DNA of 64,000 bases, from the NCBI RefSeq assembly GCF_001894925.1, contig NZ_BCXD01000001.1:186001-250000 (forward strand), written 5' to 3'. Within the stretch, counting starts at the first letter, position 1; each line of letters starts with the position of its first letter. Below, in pieces: positions 1 to 9,207 of the stretch. Under the pieces are notes generated by a model. That model saw nothing but the letters and a program-made list of their open reading frames with translations, searched no databases and was not told where the DNA came from. This DNA comes from Rhodococcus rhodnii NBRC 100604. Its GTDB lineage: Bacteria > Actinomycetota > Actinomycetes > Mycobacteriales > Mycobacteriaceae. A program made the position numbers and the translations under genes.

Positions 1-1195
1 CGGAGTAGCCCGACTCCGCGAGTGCCGCGAGGACCTCCCCGCGATGTTCGGCGCCGCGCGTCTCGAGGCTCAGCAGCACGTCGACCTCGTCGATACCGAG
101 ACCCCGGCCGGTCCGCGAATGCACGACGTCGCGCACGCTCGCCCCCGCATCGCGCACGACCTCGAGCACCGCGACGAGCCCGCCCGGCAGGTCCGGAATC
201 GTCACCGTCACATCGAGATAGCGGCCGCCGGCCCGCAGACCGTGGGTGACGAGATGCGTCAGCAACAGCGGATCGACATTGCCGCCCGACAGGACCGCAC
301 ACACCCGCCCGCGCACGTCGAGTTCGCCGCCGGCGAGCGCGGCGACCGCTGCCGCACCGGCAGGCTCGACGACCAGCTTCGCGCGTTCCAGACACAGCAC
401 GACGGCACGCGCGAGCGAATCCTCGCCGACCGTGACGATCTCGTCGACGTACCGCGACACCGGGCCGAACGGGACCGCACCGGGACGGCCCACCGCGATA
501 CCGTCCGCGATCGTCGACATCGCGGCGAGCGGGACGGGCTCACCGGCCTCCAGCGACCGCGGCCACGCCGCGGCCTGCTCCGCCTGCACCCCGACGATGC
601 GGACGTCCGGACGTAGCGCGGCGACGGCGCTCGCGATCCCCGCCGCGAGACCACCACCGCCCATCGGAACGACGATCGTCCCGACGTCCGGAACCTGATC
701 GAGGATCTCGAGCCCGACCGTCGCCTGACCCGCGACGATGTCGGGATGGTCGAACGGGTGGATCAGCGTCGCGCCCGTCTCCGCCTCGAACTCCTGCGCC
801 GCGAGGAGGGCGTCGTCGATCGTGTCGCCGACGAGCCGCACCTCCGCGCCGTACGCCTTCGTCGCGACGATCTTCGGCAGCGACGCACCCGTCGGCATGA
901 ACACCGTCGAGGCGATGCCGAGCTCGGTCGCCGCCCACGCGACACCCTGCGCGTGATTGCCTGCGCTCGCCGCGACGACGCCGCGCGTGCGCGCCTCCGC
1001 CGGAAGATTCGCGATCCGGTAATAGGCGCCGCGAGGCTTGAACGAGCCCGTGCGCTGGAGGTTCTCGCACTTGAGGACGACATCGTGCCCGCACCGCTCC
1101 GAGAGCACCCGCGACGCGATGACGGGCGTGCGCCGCATCACCGGGTCGAGCAGGGACCGGGCCGCTTCGATCGTCTCGATCGTCACCGCATTCAC
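1..1195 (-). CDS. ilvA: Threonine ammonia-lyase (threonine dehydratase), C-terminus cut by window edge
   Basis: PLP-dependent deaminase that converts threonine to 2-oxobutanoate and ammonia in the cytosol. About 398 codons are present. The last visible residues (RGAEHRGEVLAALAESGYS) lie in the C-terminal ACT-like part, so only a few residues should be missing. The PLP-lysine motif TGSFKPRGA is near residue 53 (Lys53). The start chosen is GTG at 1195; a second in-frame GTG at 1186 is equally possible. It could be the biosynthetic IlvA or a TdcB-type catabolic enzyme; the short single-ACT architecture leaves this open. It is followed upstream, on the same strand, by metB after about 70 bases. 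Confidence 0.88.
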   Translation of the reverse strand, partial: MNAVTIETIEAARSLLDPVMRRTPVIASRVLSERCGHDVVLKCENLQRTGSFKPRGAYYRIANLPAEARTRGVVAASAGNHAQGVAWAATELGIASTVFMPTGASLPKIVATKAYGAEVRLVGDTIDDALLAAQEFEAETGATLIHPFDHPDIVAGQATVGLEILDQVPDVGTIVVPMGGGGLAAGIASAVAALRPDVRIVGVQAEQAAAWPRSLEAGEPVPLAAMSTIADGIAVGRPGAVPFGPVSRYVDEIVTVGEDSLARAVVLCLERAKLVVEPAGAAAVAALAGGELDVRGRVCAVLSGGNVDPLLLTHLVTHGLRAGGRYLDVTVTIPDLPGGLVAVLEVVRDAGASVRDVVHSRTGRGLGIDEVDVLLSLETRGAEHRGEVLAALAESGYS

Positions 1196-1267
1196 GCCAG
1201 ACAGCCTAGGGCCGGCCGCCGCCCGCGGCTCGGCAGCGAACCGGGGACCTGCGGAAGTCGGCCTGGC

Positions 1268-2440
1268 TCAGCCGAGCGCCTGCTCGATGTCTCCGAGGAG
1301 ATCCGCCGCGTCCTCGATGCCGACCGACAGCCGCACGAGGTCGTCGGGAACCTCGAGCACCGAGCCCGCCGTCGACGCGTGCGTCATCGCACCCGGATGC
1401 TCGATGAGCGACTCGACGCCGCCGAGCGACTCCGCGAGCGTGAAGATCTCGGTCCGCGCGCAGAAGTCGAGCGCCGCCTGACGTCCGCCCGCGAGCCGGA
1501 CCGACACCATGCCGCCGAACCGCCGCATCTGCTTCGCCGCGACCGCGTGGCCGGGGTGCGATTCGAGGCCCGGGTAGATCACCGACGTCACGGCGCTGTG
1601 CCCCGTGAGCAGATCGACGACCTTCTCCGCGTTCTCGCTGTGCCGCTCCATGCGCAGCGCGAGCGTCTTGATGCCGCGCAACGTGAGGAACGCGTCGAAC
1701 GGTCCCGGCACGGCACCCGCGCCGTTCTGCAGGAACGCGAACTTCGCGTCGAGTTCCTCGTCGTCGGTGACGAGCGCGCCGCCCACGACGTCCGAGTGAC
1801 CACCGATGTACTTCGTGGTCGAGTGCAGCGCGATGTCGGCGCCGAGCAGCAGCGGCTGCTGCAGGTACGGGGACGCGAAGGTGTTGTCCACGACGAGCTT
1901 CGCGTTCCCCGCGTGCGCGACCTCGGCGAGCGCCTCGATGTCGCCGATGTTCAGCAGCGGGTTGGTCGGCGTCTCGACCCACACCAGCTTCGTCTCAGGA
2001 CGCAGTGCCGCCCGCACTGCGTCCACGTCGTGCACGGGGACCGGCGTGTACTCGATGCCCCACTGCGTGAAGACCTTGTCGATGAGCCGGAACGTGCCGC
2101 CGTACGCGTCGTCGGGGATGACGAGATGATCGCCGGGACGCAGGACGGCGCGCAGCGCGCAGTCGGTCGCCGCCATGCCCGAACCGAACGCACGCCCGAA
2201 GGTGCCGGATTCGAGGGCAGCGAGGTTCGCTTCGAGCGGGCGGCGCGTCGGATTTCCCGTGCGCGCGTACTCGAAGCCGTCGCGCATACCGCCGACGCCG
2301 TCCTGCGCGAACGTCGAACTCGCGTAGATCGGGACGTTGACGGCGCCGGTCTGCGGATCGGGTTCGTAGCCCGCGTGGATCGCCTTCGTGGCGAAGCCGT
2401 GGGTACCGGACTCGTCGGCCTTGCTGCGCTGCTCGCTCAT
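1268..2440 (-). CDS. metB: Cystathionine gamma-synthase
   Basis: PLP enzyme of transsulfuration that joins an activated homoserine ester to cysteine to give cystathionine. It is a full-length Cys/Met-metabolism PLP family protein (about 390 aa). The PLP lysine is in HSTTKYIGGHSD (Lys about 210-212), with the family motifs YARTGNPTR, FGSGMAA and VDNTFASPY. The start chosen is ATG at 2440; a GTG two codons upstream (2446) is possible. Some family members act as cystathionine gamma-lyase or O-acetylhomoserine sulfhydrylase, but the neighbourhood with cbs and a thiolase matches the mycobacterial metB region. Confidence 0.92.
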   Translation of the reverse strand: MSEQRSKADESGTHGFATKAIHAGYEPDPQTGAVNVPIYASSTFAQDGVGGMRDGFEYARTGNPTRRPLEANLAALESGTFGRAFGSGMAATDCALRAVLRPGDHLVIPDDAYGGTFRLIDKVFTQWGIEYTPVPVHDVDAVRAALRPETKLVWVETPTNPLLNIGDIEALAEVAHAGNAKLVVDNTFASPYLQQPLLLGADIALHSTTKYIGGHSDVVGGALVTDDEELDAKFAFLQNGAGAVPGPFDAFLTLRGIKTLALRMERHSENAEKVVDLLTGHSAVTSVIYPGLESHPGHAVAAKQMRRFGGMVSVRLAGGRQAALDFCARTEIFTLAESLGGVESLIEHPGAMTHASTAGSVLEVPDDLVRLSVGIEDAADLLGDIEQALG

Positions 2441-2510
2441 ACCCACCAGCCTAACGAGGTGCGCGGCGCCGTCGTGTCGTCGGGCTCACTCGCCGCGCCG
2501 GCTCGCGGGC

Positions 2511-2996
2511 TCACGATGCCAGGTACTCGGCGACGGCGTACGCGACGTCGAGATCGACGCCCCGGCCCCGGCTGTCGAACACGACGATGCGGTGATTCGG
2601 CGTGACCACCGCCACCGCGAACGTGTCGAGCGCGACGACACCGAGGGCGTCCGAGCGGGGATCGTCGATGACGTTCGGCGAGGTCTCCGCCAACTCCTCC
2701 ACCGTCGCGACGCCGATCGGCTGCACCTGCACCGTCACCGAGAGCGCGTCCGGCGCACCCGGTTCGGTGCTCCACCGGCACAGCGGGATGCTCGGCCCCG
2801 AGACGATCGCTTCCTCGACGTCACGCCGATCCGGAAGCAGCCCGCCGACGACGACATCGAGATCACGACACCCCGTGGGCGGATCGGGACGCGCGAGCGC
2901 GGTGCCGGACACGGACTGCGCACAGCCCGCGGCGACGGCACCGGCGAGCACTGTCACGGCTGCCGCGACGGACGCGCGGCGCACTCGGGTCGGCAC
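2511..2996 (-). CDS. DUF3558 lipoprotein
   Basis: Predicted exported lipoprotein of the actinobacterial DUF3558 family, function unknown. From GTG at 2996 it has 161 residues. There is an Arg-rich n-region, a hydrophobic stretch and a lipobox ([10 protein letters not shown]) that places the lipidated cysteine near residue 26. The family-like Cys-x-Trp (LCRW) follows. The open frame continues upstream through the neighbouring lipoprotein gene, but only this start gives a signal peptide. It lies 11 bases downstream of a paralogue on the same strand, so the two are probably co-transcribed. Confidence 0.75.
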   Translation of the reverse strand: MPTRVRRASVAAAVTVLAGAVAAGCAQSVSGTALARPDPPTGCRDLDVVVGGLLPDRRDVEEAIVSGPSIPLCRWSTEPGAPDALSVTVQVQPIGVATVEELAETSPNVIDDPRSDALGVVALDTFAVAVVTPNHRIVVFDSRGRGVDLDVAYAVAEYLAS

Positions 2997-3007
2997 GAGC
3001 CGCGACC

Positions 3008-3619
3008 CTACTCCGCGAGCAGCTGCCCCACAGCGAGCGCGACGTCGAGCTCCGACGACACGTCCGTGCCGAAGCCCTCGTCGCCGATCGAGAACACCGT
3101 GATCTGCGCCGTCGGCGTCATGAGCGAGACACCGACGAGATCCAGTGCGACGCCCGACATCTCCTCGACGCGGGGATCGGCGATCGCGTTGCCGCCGACC
3201 CGCATCGCCTCGAGCACCTCGGGATCGTTGTGCTGCCGGTACGCCGTGACCGACACGATGTTGCCGGTAGCGCCCTGCCACATGCACTGACCACCCGCGA
3301 CGATCTCCCCCGGCACTCCCGTCCAGCCCGCGACGTAGGGCGTGACCACCGGATCGAGGACGTCGCATCCGACTGCCTCGCCGACCGCCGGCAACTCGTC
3401 ACCGAACGGCGGAACCAGCGGATGTCCGGGATCGACGTCGAGATACTCCTCGGGCGTCGCAAACGGGTCGGGCGGCTCGTCGAACGGGCCCGAATCGACC
3501 GCGACGTCGTGCTCGGCGATGGCAGTGCCCTCGATCGTCGAGCCGCACCCGGCCACGACGAACACCGCGCCGAGCGCCGCAGCGACCCCGGCGGCGCGCC
3601 GTGTCCGTCGGGCCGTCAC
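3008..3619 (-). CDS. DUF3558 lipoprotein
   Basis: Second member of a tandem lipoprotein pair (203 aa). The N-terminus MTARRTRRAAGV leads into a hydrophobic core and the lipobox VVAGC, so the mature protein should be tethered on the outer face of the membrane. It carries a QCMW (Cys-x-Trp) motif typical of DUF3558. Its ATG overlaps the stop of cbs by 4 bases (ATGA), which implies translational coupling to cbs. No enzymatic motif is visible. The coupling of a lipoprotein pair to a sulfur-metabolism gene is not explained. Confidence 0.78.
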   Translation of the reverse strand: MTARRTRRAAGVAAALGAVFVVAGCGSTIEGTAIAEHDVAVDSGPFDEPPDPFATPEEYLDVDPGHPLVPPFGDELPAVGEAVGCDVLDPVVTPYVAGWTGVPGEIVAGGQCMWQGATGNIVSVTAYRQHNDPEVLEAMRVGGNAIADPRVEEMSGVALDLVGVSLMTPTAQITVFSIGDEGFGTDVSSELDVALAVGQLLAE

Positions 3620-5001
3620 GACGCGGAGCTGACGAATCCGAGAAGATCGTGGCGCGTGATGACACCGACCGGCTTGCCGTCGTCGACGACCATGAGCGCG
3701 TCGCTATCGGCGAGCGCCTTGGTCGCCGAGGCGATCGGCTCGCCGGCGCCGATGAGCGGGAACGCCGTGCTCATGCGCTTCTCGACGGAGTCGGTCAGCT
3801 GCGCACGACCCTCGAACACGGCACTGAGCAGGTCGCGTTCGGTGACGCTGCCCGCGACCTCACCGGCCATGATCGGCGGTTCGGCACCCACGACGGGCAT
3901 CTGCGAGACGCCGTACTCGCGCAGGATCTCGATCGCGTCGCGCAGCGTCTCGGACGGATGCGTGTGGACCAGATCGGGCAGCTCGCCCGACTTGCCGCGC
4001 AGCACGTCGCCGACGGTCGTGTCGGTCTCGTGCCCGTCGAGCGGCGTGCGCAGGAAGCCGTACGACGCCATCCAGTCGTCGTTGAAGATCTTCGCCATGT
4101 AGCCGCGGCCACCGTCCGGAAGCAGGACGACGACAAGCGCGTCGGGGCCCTCGCGCTTGGCGACCTCGAGTGCCGCGACGACGGCCATACCGCACGAGCC
4201 GCCGACGAGCAGCCCCTCTTCTCGCGCGAGGCGGCGCGTCATCTCGAACGAGTCGGCATCGGAGACCGCGATGATCTCGTCGGCGACCGACGGGTCGTAC
4301 GCGCTGGGCCAGAAGTCCTCGCCGACACCCTCGACGAGGTACGGCCGTCCCGTGCCACCCGAGTAGACCGAGCCCTCGGGATCGGCGCCGACGACCTTGA
4401 CGGCGCCGTTCGAGACCTCCTTGAGGTAGCGGCCCGCGCCGGTGATGGTGCCGCCGGTGCCGACGCCCGCGACGAAGTGCGTGATCTTGCCGTCGGTGTC
4501 GCGCCAGATCTCGGGACCGGTCGTCTCGTAGTGGCTCTCGGGGCCCGCGGGGTTGGAGTACTGGTCGGGCTTCCAGCCGCCCGGCAGTTCCTTCGCGAGC
4601 CGGTCGGAGACGCTGTAGTAGCTGTCCGGGTGCTCCGGCGGAACGGCCGTCGGGCACACGACGACCTCGGCGCCGTACGCGCGGAGCACGTTGCGCTTGT
4701 CCTCACCGACCTTGTCGGGGCACACGAACACGCACTTGTAGCCGCGCTGCTGCGCGACGAGCGCGAGCCCGATGCCGGTGTTGCCGGAGGTCGGCTCGAC
4801 GATCGTCCCGCCCGGCTTCAGTGCGCCCGACGCCTCGGCGGCGTCGACCATCTTCACCGCGATCCGGTCCTTCGAGCTGCCACCGGGATTGAGGTACTCG
4901 ACCTTCGCCGCGACCGTGCCCAGGCCGGGGCCCGTGACCGAGTTCAGCTTGACGAGAGGAGTGTCACCCACCAGATCGACGACGTGTTCCGCGATGCGCA
5001 T
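3616..5001 (-). CDS. cbs: Cystathionine beta-synthase with C-terminal CBS pair
   Basis: PLP enzyme that condenses serine (or O-acetylserine) with homocysteine to cystathionine. It has 461 aa. Residues 1 to about 320 form the fold-II PLP domain, with PLP Lys44 in GGSSKDRIA, the substrate loop TSGNTG at 71-76 and the phosphate loop GTGGT at 181-185. Residues of about 335-455 form two CBS modules (VTERDLL and ITRHDLL signatures). It matches the mycobacterial Cbs architecture, which has no heme domain. The gene is divergent from the thiolase at 5163, so 5002-5162 holds both promoters. Confidence 0.93.
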   Translation of the reverse strand: MRIAEHVVDLVGDTPLVKLNSVTGPGLGTVAAKVEYLNPGGSSKDRIAVKMVDAAEASGALKPGGTIVEPTSGNTGIGLALVAQQRGYKCVFVCPDKVGEDKRNVLRAYGAEVVVCPTAVPPEHPDSYYSVSDRLAKELPGGWKPDQYSNPAGPESHYETTGPEIWRDTDGKITHFVAGVGTGGTITGAGRYLKEVSNGAVKVVGADPEGSVYSGGTGRPYLVEGVGEDFWPSAYDPSVADEIIAVSDADSFEMTRRLAREEGLLVGGSCGMAVVAALEVAKREGPDALVVVLLPDGGRGYMAKIFNDDWMASYGFLRTPLDGHETDTTVGDVLRGKSGELPDLVHTHPSETLRDAIEILREYGVSQMPVVGAEPPIMAGEVAGSVTERDLLSAVFEGRAQLTDSVEKRMSTAFPLIGAGEPIASATKALADSDALMVVDDGKPVGVITRHDLLGFVSSAS

Positions 5002-5162
5002 GGCTCCATCGTCCCAGATGCGGCCCGCGCATGCGCCTGCCGGGGCACGCCCGCTGAGCGGGTGCGCACGTGCCCCGGGGTGGGGCGACGGGATAGATTG
5101 GCCGGTGAGGCGGTGATCGGCCCCACACGCCGCGCCGTCCCCGACGCTACGAAGGAGTTTTC

Positions 5163-6380
5163 ATGCCCGAGGCAGTCATCGTCTCTGCGGTGCGTTCCCC
5201 CATCGGCCGAGCCATGAAGGGCTCGCTGAAGGACATCCGCCCGGACGATCTCGCGACCCAGATGGTCGCCGCCGCGCTCGCGAAGGTCCCGCAGGTCGAT
5301 CCCGCGGACATCGACGACATCATGATGGGCTGCGGTCAGCCCGCAGGCCAGTCGGGATTCAACATCGGACGCGTCGTCGCCGTCGAACTCGGCTACGACC
5401 ATCTCCCCGGTGTGACCGTCAACCGCTACTGCTCGTCGTCGCTGCAGACGACCCGCATGGCGATGCACGCCATCCGCGCGGGCGAGGGCGACATCTACGT
5501 CTCGGCGGGTGTCGAGTCGGTGTCGAGCTTCGTGACCGGCAACGCGGACGGGCTCCCCAACACCAAGAACGCACGCTTCGCCGACGCCGAAGCGAAGACC
5601 GAGCAGCTCGCGCAGGGCGGCACGGCGTGGCAGGACCCGCGGGAGCTGGGCGAGCTCCCCGACGTCTACATCGCGATGGGCCAGACGGCCGAGAACGTCG
5701 CGTCGTACACGGGCATCAGCCGTGAGGACCAGGACCACTGGGGCGTGCGGTCGCAGAACCGGGCCGAGGAGGCCATCGCACGCGGCTTCTTCGAGCGTGA
5801 GATCACGCCCGTGACGCTGCCCGACGGCACCGTCGTCTCCACCGACGACGGCCCGCGCGCCGGCACGACCTACGAGAAGATCAGCCAGCTCAAGCCCGTC
5901 TTCCGCCCCGACGGCACGGTGACGGCGGGCAACGCGTGCCCGCTCAACGACGGTGCTGCCGCGCTCGTCATCATGTCGGACACGAAGGCGAAGGAACTCG
6001 GCCTCACGCCGCTCGCGCGCATCGTCTCGACCGCAGTGACGGGCCTGTCGCCCGAGATCATGGGCCTCGGCCCGATCGAGGCCGTGAAGAAGGCGCTGAC
6101 GATCGCCGGCAAGACGATCGACGACATCGACCTCTTCGAGATCAACGAGGCGTTCGCGGTGCAGGTCCTCGGCTCGGCGCGTGCGCTGAACATCGACGAG
6201 GACAAACTCAACATCTCGGGCGGCGCGATCGCACTCGGCCACCCCTTCGGCATGACGGGTGCGCGCATCACCAACACGCTGCTCAACAACCTGCAGGAGC
6301 AGGACAAGACGTGGGGCGTCGAGACCATGTGTGTCGGCGGCGGCCAGGGCATGGCGATGGTGCTCGAGCGCCTGAGCTGA
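5163..6380 (+). CDS. fadA3: Acetyl-CoA C-acetyltransferase (thiolase)
   Basis: Cytosolic thiolase that cleaves or forms acetoacetyl-CoA and longer 3-ketoacyl-CoA. It has 405 aa and all three thiolase blocks: nucleophile Cys90 in NRYCSSSLQ, His360 in ALGHPFG, and Cys390 in MCVGGGQG. NEAF is also present. The ATG at 5163 has an AAGGAG ribosome site at 5152-5157. The symbol fadA3 rests on the resemblance of the fadA3/cbs/metB neighbourhood to mycobacteria; substrate chain length cannot be read from the sequence. The 3' end faces the Bax1-I gene across two large hairpins. Confidence 0.92.
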   Translation: MPEAVIVSAVRSPIGRAMKGSLKDIRPDDLATQMVAAALAKVPQVDPADIDDIMMGCGQPAGQSGFNIGRVVAVELGYDHLPGVTVNRYCSSSLQTTRMAMHAIRAGEGDIYVSAGVESVSSFVTGNADGLPNTKNARFADAEAKTEQLAQGGTAWQDPRELGELPDVYIAMGQTAENVASYTGISREDQDHWGVRSQNRAEEAIARGFFEREITPVTLPDGTVVSTDDGPRAGTTYEKISQLKPVFRPDGTVTAGNACPLNDGAAALVIMSDTKAKELGLTPLARIVSTAVTGLSPEIMGLGPIEAVKKALTIAGKTIDDIDLFEINEAFAVQVLGSARALNIDEDKLNISGGAIALGHPFGMTGARITNTLLNNLQEQDKTWGVETMCVGGGQGMAMVLERLS

Positions 6381-6393
6381 CGGGTTCTGTCAC

Positions 6394-6461
6394 CAACGCT
6401 CCCCGACTCGTGCTCACACTCCCCCACCAGGGGGAGCGTCAGTGCGATTCGGGGAGCGTTG
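6394..6461. terminator. Nested inverted repeat between convergent genes
   Basis: A 17-base arm at 6394-6410 pairs with 6445-6461 with one mismatch. Its loop contains a second perfect hairpin (CTCCCCC at 6419-6425 with GGGGGAG at 6430-6436, loop ACCA). It sits 13 bases after the thiolase stop. No T-tract follows, so as a terminator it would be of the U-less type common in actinobacteria. Confidence 0.6.
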
Positions 6462-6514
6462 TGCTGTCGGGCCCCGATGTGGAAAAGCGCAGTGCCGAGC
6501 CTGTGCAGAAGCGC

Positions 6515-6571
6515 CGAACGGGCGGTTTCCGGAACATCGGCCGAGTGGCCGTGCCGGAAACCGCCCGTTCG
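6515..6571. terminator. Bidirectional terminator hairpin (18-bp perfect stem)
   Basis: Left arm 6515-6532 and right arm 6554-6571 are perfectly complementary over 18 bases, with a 21-base spacer. It lies 10 bases beyond the stop of the minus-strand Bax1-I gene and downstream of the thiolase, so it can serve both convergent transcripts. Confidence 0.72.
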
Positions 6572-6581
6572 GACGTGCGAA

Positions 6582-7424
6582 CTAGTCGTTCTGGAAGTAG
6601 CTGAGCAGACGCAGGATCTCGACGTACAGCCACACGAGCGTGATCGTGAGGCCGAGCGCGACGCCCCAGGCAGCCTTCTCCGGCGCCTGAGCGCGGATCA
6701 GCTGATCCGCGGCGTCGAAGTCGAGCAGGAAGCTGAACGCGGCGAGGCCGATGCAGACGAGGCTGAAGACGATCGCCAGCATTCCGCCGTCACGCAGGCC
6801 CAGGCCGCCGTCGATGAAGAACGAGGCGACGAGGTTGCCGAGCATGAGGACGACGACGCCGATGATGCCGCCGACGATCATGCGGGTGAAACGCGGCGTG
6901 ACGCGGATGGCGCCCGTCTTGTAGACGACGAGCATGCCGAAGAACACACCGAACGTACCGAGAACGGCCTGTCCGATGAGCGTGCCGGCAGCGACGCCCT
7001 GGATGTTGAACGTGAACATGAACGACAACGCGCCGAGGAACAGACCCTCCGCCACCGCATACGCGAGGACGATCCCGGGGTTGTCCATCTTGCGGCCGAA
7101 CGTCGCGACGAGCACCAGCACGAGGCCGACGATCGCGCCGCCGATGGCGAGCGGAGCCGCCAGGGCGTTGTTGTTCGTCACGAGGAAGAACGAGACGATC
7201 GCGCTGATCGAAAGAACACCGAGCGTGATGCCGGTCTTGGTGACGACGTCGTCGATGGTCATCGGACGACGCTCGGGCTCGGTCACGAACGGATCGGCCT
7301 GCGTGTACTGCGGCTGTCCGAACTGGGTGGCCTGCGCGGCGCCGGACGACGCAGATCCGAACGAGGCGTATCCGCCCTCCTGTTTGGGGAGGTTGCGGAA
7401 CACCGGGTTGCTGGTGGTGCGCAC
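6582..7424 (-). CDS. Bax inhibitor-1/YccA-family membrane protein
   Basis: Integral membrane protein of 280 aa in the actinobacterial Bax1-I subfamily. A polar N-terminus of about 55 residues (Gln/Ser/Ala rich) is followed by seven hydrophobic segments between residues of about 65 and 275. The family-type C-terminal segment LVWLYVEILRLLSYFQND closes the protein. The GTG start at 7424 is preceded by AAGGGA at a usable distance. BI-1 relatives are calcium-leak or protease-associated membrane proteins; the role in actinobacteria is not established. It is convergent with the thiolase and separated from it by strong hairpins. Confidence 0.85.
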   Translation of the reverse strand: MRTTSNPVFRNLPKQEGGYASFGSASSGAAQATQFGQPQYTQADPFVTEPERRPMTIDDVVTKTGITLGVLSISAIVSFFLVTNNNALAAPLAIGGAIVGLVLVLVATFGRKMDNPGIVLAYAVAEGLFLGALSFMFTFNIQGVAAGTLIGQAVLGTFGVFFGMLVVYKTGAIRVTPRFTRMIVGGIIGVVVLMLGNLVASFFIDGGLGLRDGGMLAIVFSLVCIGLAAFSFLLDFDAADQLIRAQAPEKAAWGVALGLTITLVWLYVEILRLLSYFQND

Positions 7425-7582
7425 CGTGCATGTCCCTTCTCACGACGTTGCCGGACATTCCGGCCTCATATGCTGTCAACGGTGGCCGATCGTGGGGAGT
7501 TCCCCGCAAGGAGGAATCCACGTCACAGCTGCTCCGGACATTTCGGACTGTACAGCCCTTCGCCGCACGGATGCCAGGCGAA

Positions 7583-8710
7583 CTACCGTCGCACGGACTG
7601 CGCGACGGTGAATTTCCGGCCACGGTCGATCACTGTCGTCGGCCCGATCGCCGCGGTGAGCGCGCCCGAATAGCCCAGGTGGTTGTTGTACACCGTCCAC
7701 AATTCCCCGCCCGAACGCAACACGCGGGCCGCGGCGTCGAACATGCGCTCGGCCGCTCCGGTGTGCACCGCGGCCCCGAGATGGAAGGGCGGATTGCAGA
7801 CAACGAGGTCGGCGCTCGCGTCGTCGAAGGTCGACATCGCGTCGTCGCGGACGACGGTCACGGTCGCGCCCGACGCCCGCGCGGTGAGCGCCGCCGACGC
7901 TGTCGCCGCGGCCGACCGGTCGGTCGCGATCACGTCGAGGCCGGGTCGCTGCCGGGCCAGCACCGTCGCCAGGATTCCGCTGCCGCAGCCGAGGTCGATC
8001 GCGGTGCGCGCACCGGGTTTCGCGTCGCGCAGATACGGCAGCAGTGCGCGAGTGCCGATATCGAGGCCGGCACCGGCGAAGACCGCGCCGTGCGCGAACA
8101 CCGTGACGTCCCAGTCGTCGAGTCGCTGCGACACCGGATACCGCGGCTCGCCGACCTGCTTCGGCGAGGACGCCGTGAGGACGCGCGACTTCTGCCTCCC
8201 CCGCGACGCGACGACGCTCGCGAACGACGTTCCGAGGACGTCGTTCATCGACGTCGACAGGTGCTTGTCGCGGCCGCCCGCGAACACGCGCACCTCCGGA
8301 GCGGCGTACCGCGCGATCGCGTCGGCGATCTCGTCGAGTTCCGCGAGCGCGCGCGGCAACTGCATCAGCACGATCGTCGCGCCGTCCAGCAATTCGGGCC
8401 CCAGCGGCAGCGACACATAGTGCTCGGTCATGCCCGCTGCCGCGGCGTTCGCAGCGAGCGCGCGCTCACCCGTGATCGGATCCTGGTGCGTGCGAATGCC
8501 GGTCGCGCCGAATCCCGCTGCCGCACCTAGGGTGAGGGCGCCGTACCGATCGCCGACGACGACGATCCGGTCGATCGGGGTCACCGCGTCGGCGGCGATG
8601 TCGAGAATCAGCCGGTCCGCGGCGTCGACGGCATGCAGATTCGGCGCCTCCACGTCGGGACGGCGACGCAGCGTTGCCAGCACGTCGGACGCCGCAGCAC
8701 GATCGAACAC
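7583..8710 (-). CDS. RlmG/RsmC-like class I SAM-dependent rRNA methyltransferase
   Basis: Predicted rRNA guanine-N2 methyltransferase of 375 aa. The C-terminal half is a Rossmann methyltransferase with the SAM motif DLGCGSGILA and the base-flipping/catalytic motif NPPFH. The N-terminal half is a degenerate methyltransferase-like domain (VVGDRYGALTLGAA), the tandem architecture shared by RsmC and RlmG. Which rRNA position is modified cannot be decided here. GTG is the start at 8710. It is monocistronic, and the next gene is divergent. Confidence 0.82.
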   Translation of the reverse strand: MFDRAAASDVLATLRRRPDVEAPNLHAVDAADRLILDIAADAVTPIDRIVVVGDRYGALTLGAAAGFGATGIRTHQDPITGERALAANAAAAGMTEHYVSLPLGPELLDGATIVLMQLPRALAELDEIADAIARYAAPEVRVFAGGRDKHLSTSMNDVLGTSFASVVASRGRQKSRVLTASSPKQVGEPRYPVSQRLDDWDVTVFAHGAVFAGAGLDIGTRALLPYLRDAKPGARTAIDLGCGSGILATVLARQRPGLDVIATDRSAAATASAALTARASGATVTVVRDDAMSTFDDASADLVVCNPPFHLGAAVHTGAAERMFDAAARVLRSGGELWTVYNNHLGYSGALTAAIGPTTVIDRGRKFTVAQSVRR

Positions 8711-8776
8711 GCCTCCAGTCTCCCCCGCGCCGCGCGCCGCCGGGGCGCCGGGGCGCGCTCGGCCTACGCTGCGCAG

Positions 8777-9199
8777 ATGTCGATCGTCCGGGCGGTGTGG
8801 TGGGCACTCGCGATTGCCGCAGTCGCGTTCACCGCAGGGACGGCGATATCACCTGTCGGCGACGTCTCACTGTCCTGCGCCAAGACCGGCTCGATGCCGG
8901 ACGATCACGGCACGACGTCGTGTACCGACTCGATCGTGCGGGCGCTCGGCGTGTGGCCGCTCGTCGGTCTCGCCGCTGTACTCACGATCCCGCCTGTGGT
9001 AGCCGCGGTGTCCCGGCGGATGTGGGTGTCGTGGGCCGCCGTCGCGATTCTGGCCGTGGCGTCTGCCGTGGGCCTGACGACGTGGGCCTCCTTCTGGGGA
9101 TCACTCGTCATCGCTGCGCCGATGGCGACACTCGGAGCGATCGCCGTCGCAGCACACCGGGCGCGCACCCGACGTTCGCGGGCCGACGCGCCCGGGTGA
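8777..9199 (+). CDS. Small hypothetical membrane protein
   Basis: 140 aa from ATG at 8777. The frame is open further upstream but then overlaps the methyltransferase start region and has no sensible N-terminus. Three or four hydrophobic segments are visible (residues about 5-25, 55-75, 85-105 and 110-125). Between the first two lies an extracytoplasmic loop with two cysteines (SLSCAKTG and TTSCTDS) that may form a disulfide. No family recognised. It is convergent with the SRAP gene, 8 bases away. Confidence 0.6.
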   Translation: MSIVRAVWWALAIAAVAFTAGTAISPVGDVSLSCAKTGSMPDDHGTTSCTDSIVRALGVWPLVGLAAVLTIPPVVAAVSRRMWVSWAAVAILAVASAVGLTTWASFWGSLVIAAPMATLGAIAVAAHRARTRRSRADAPG

Positions 9200-9207
9200 G
9201 CCCCCAC

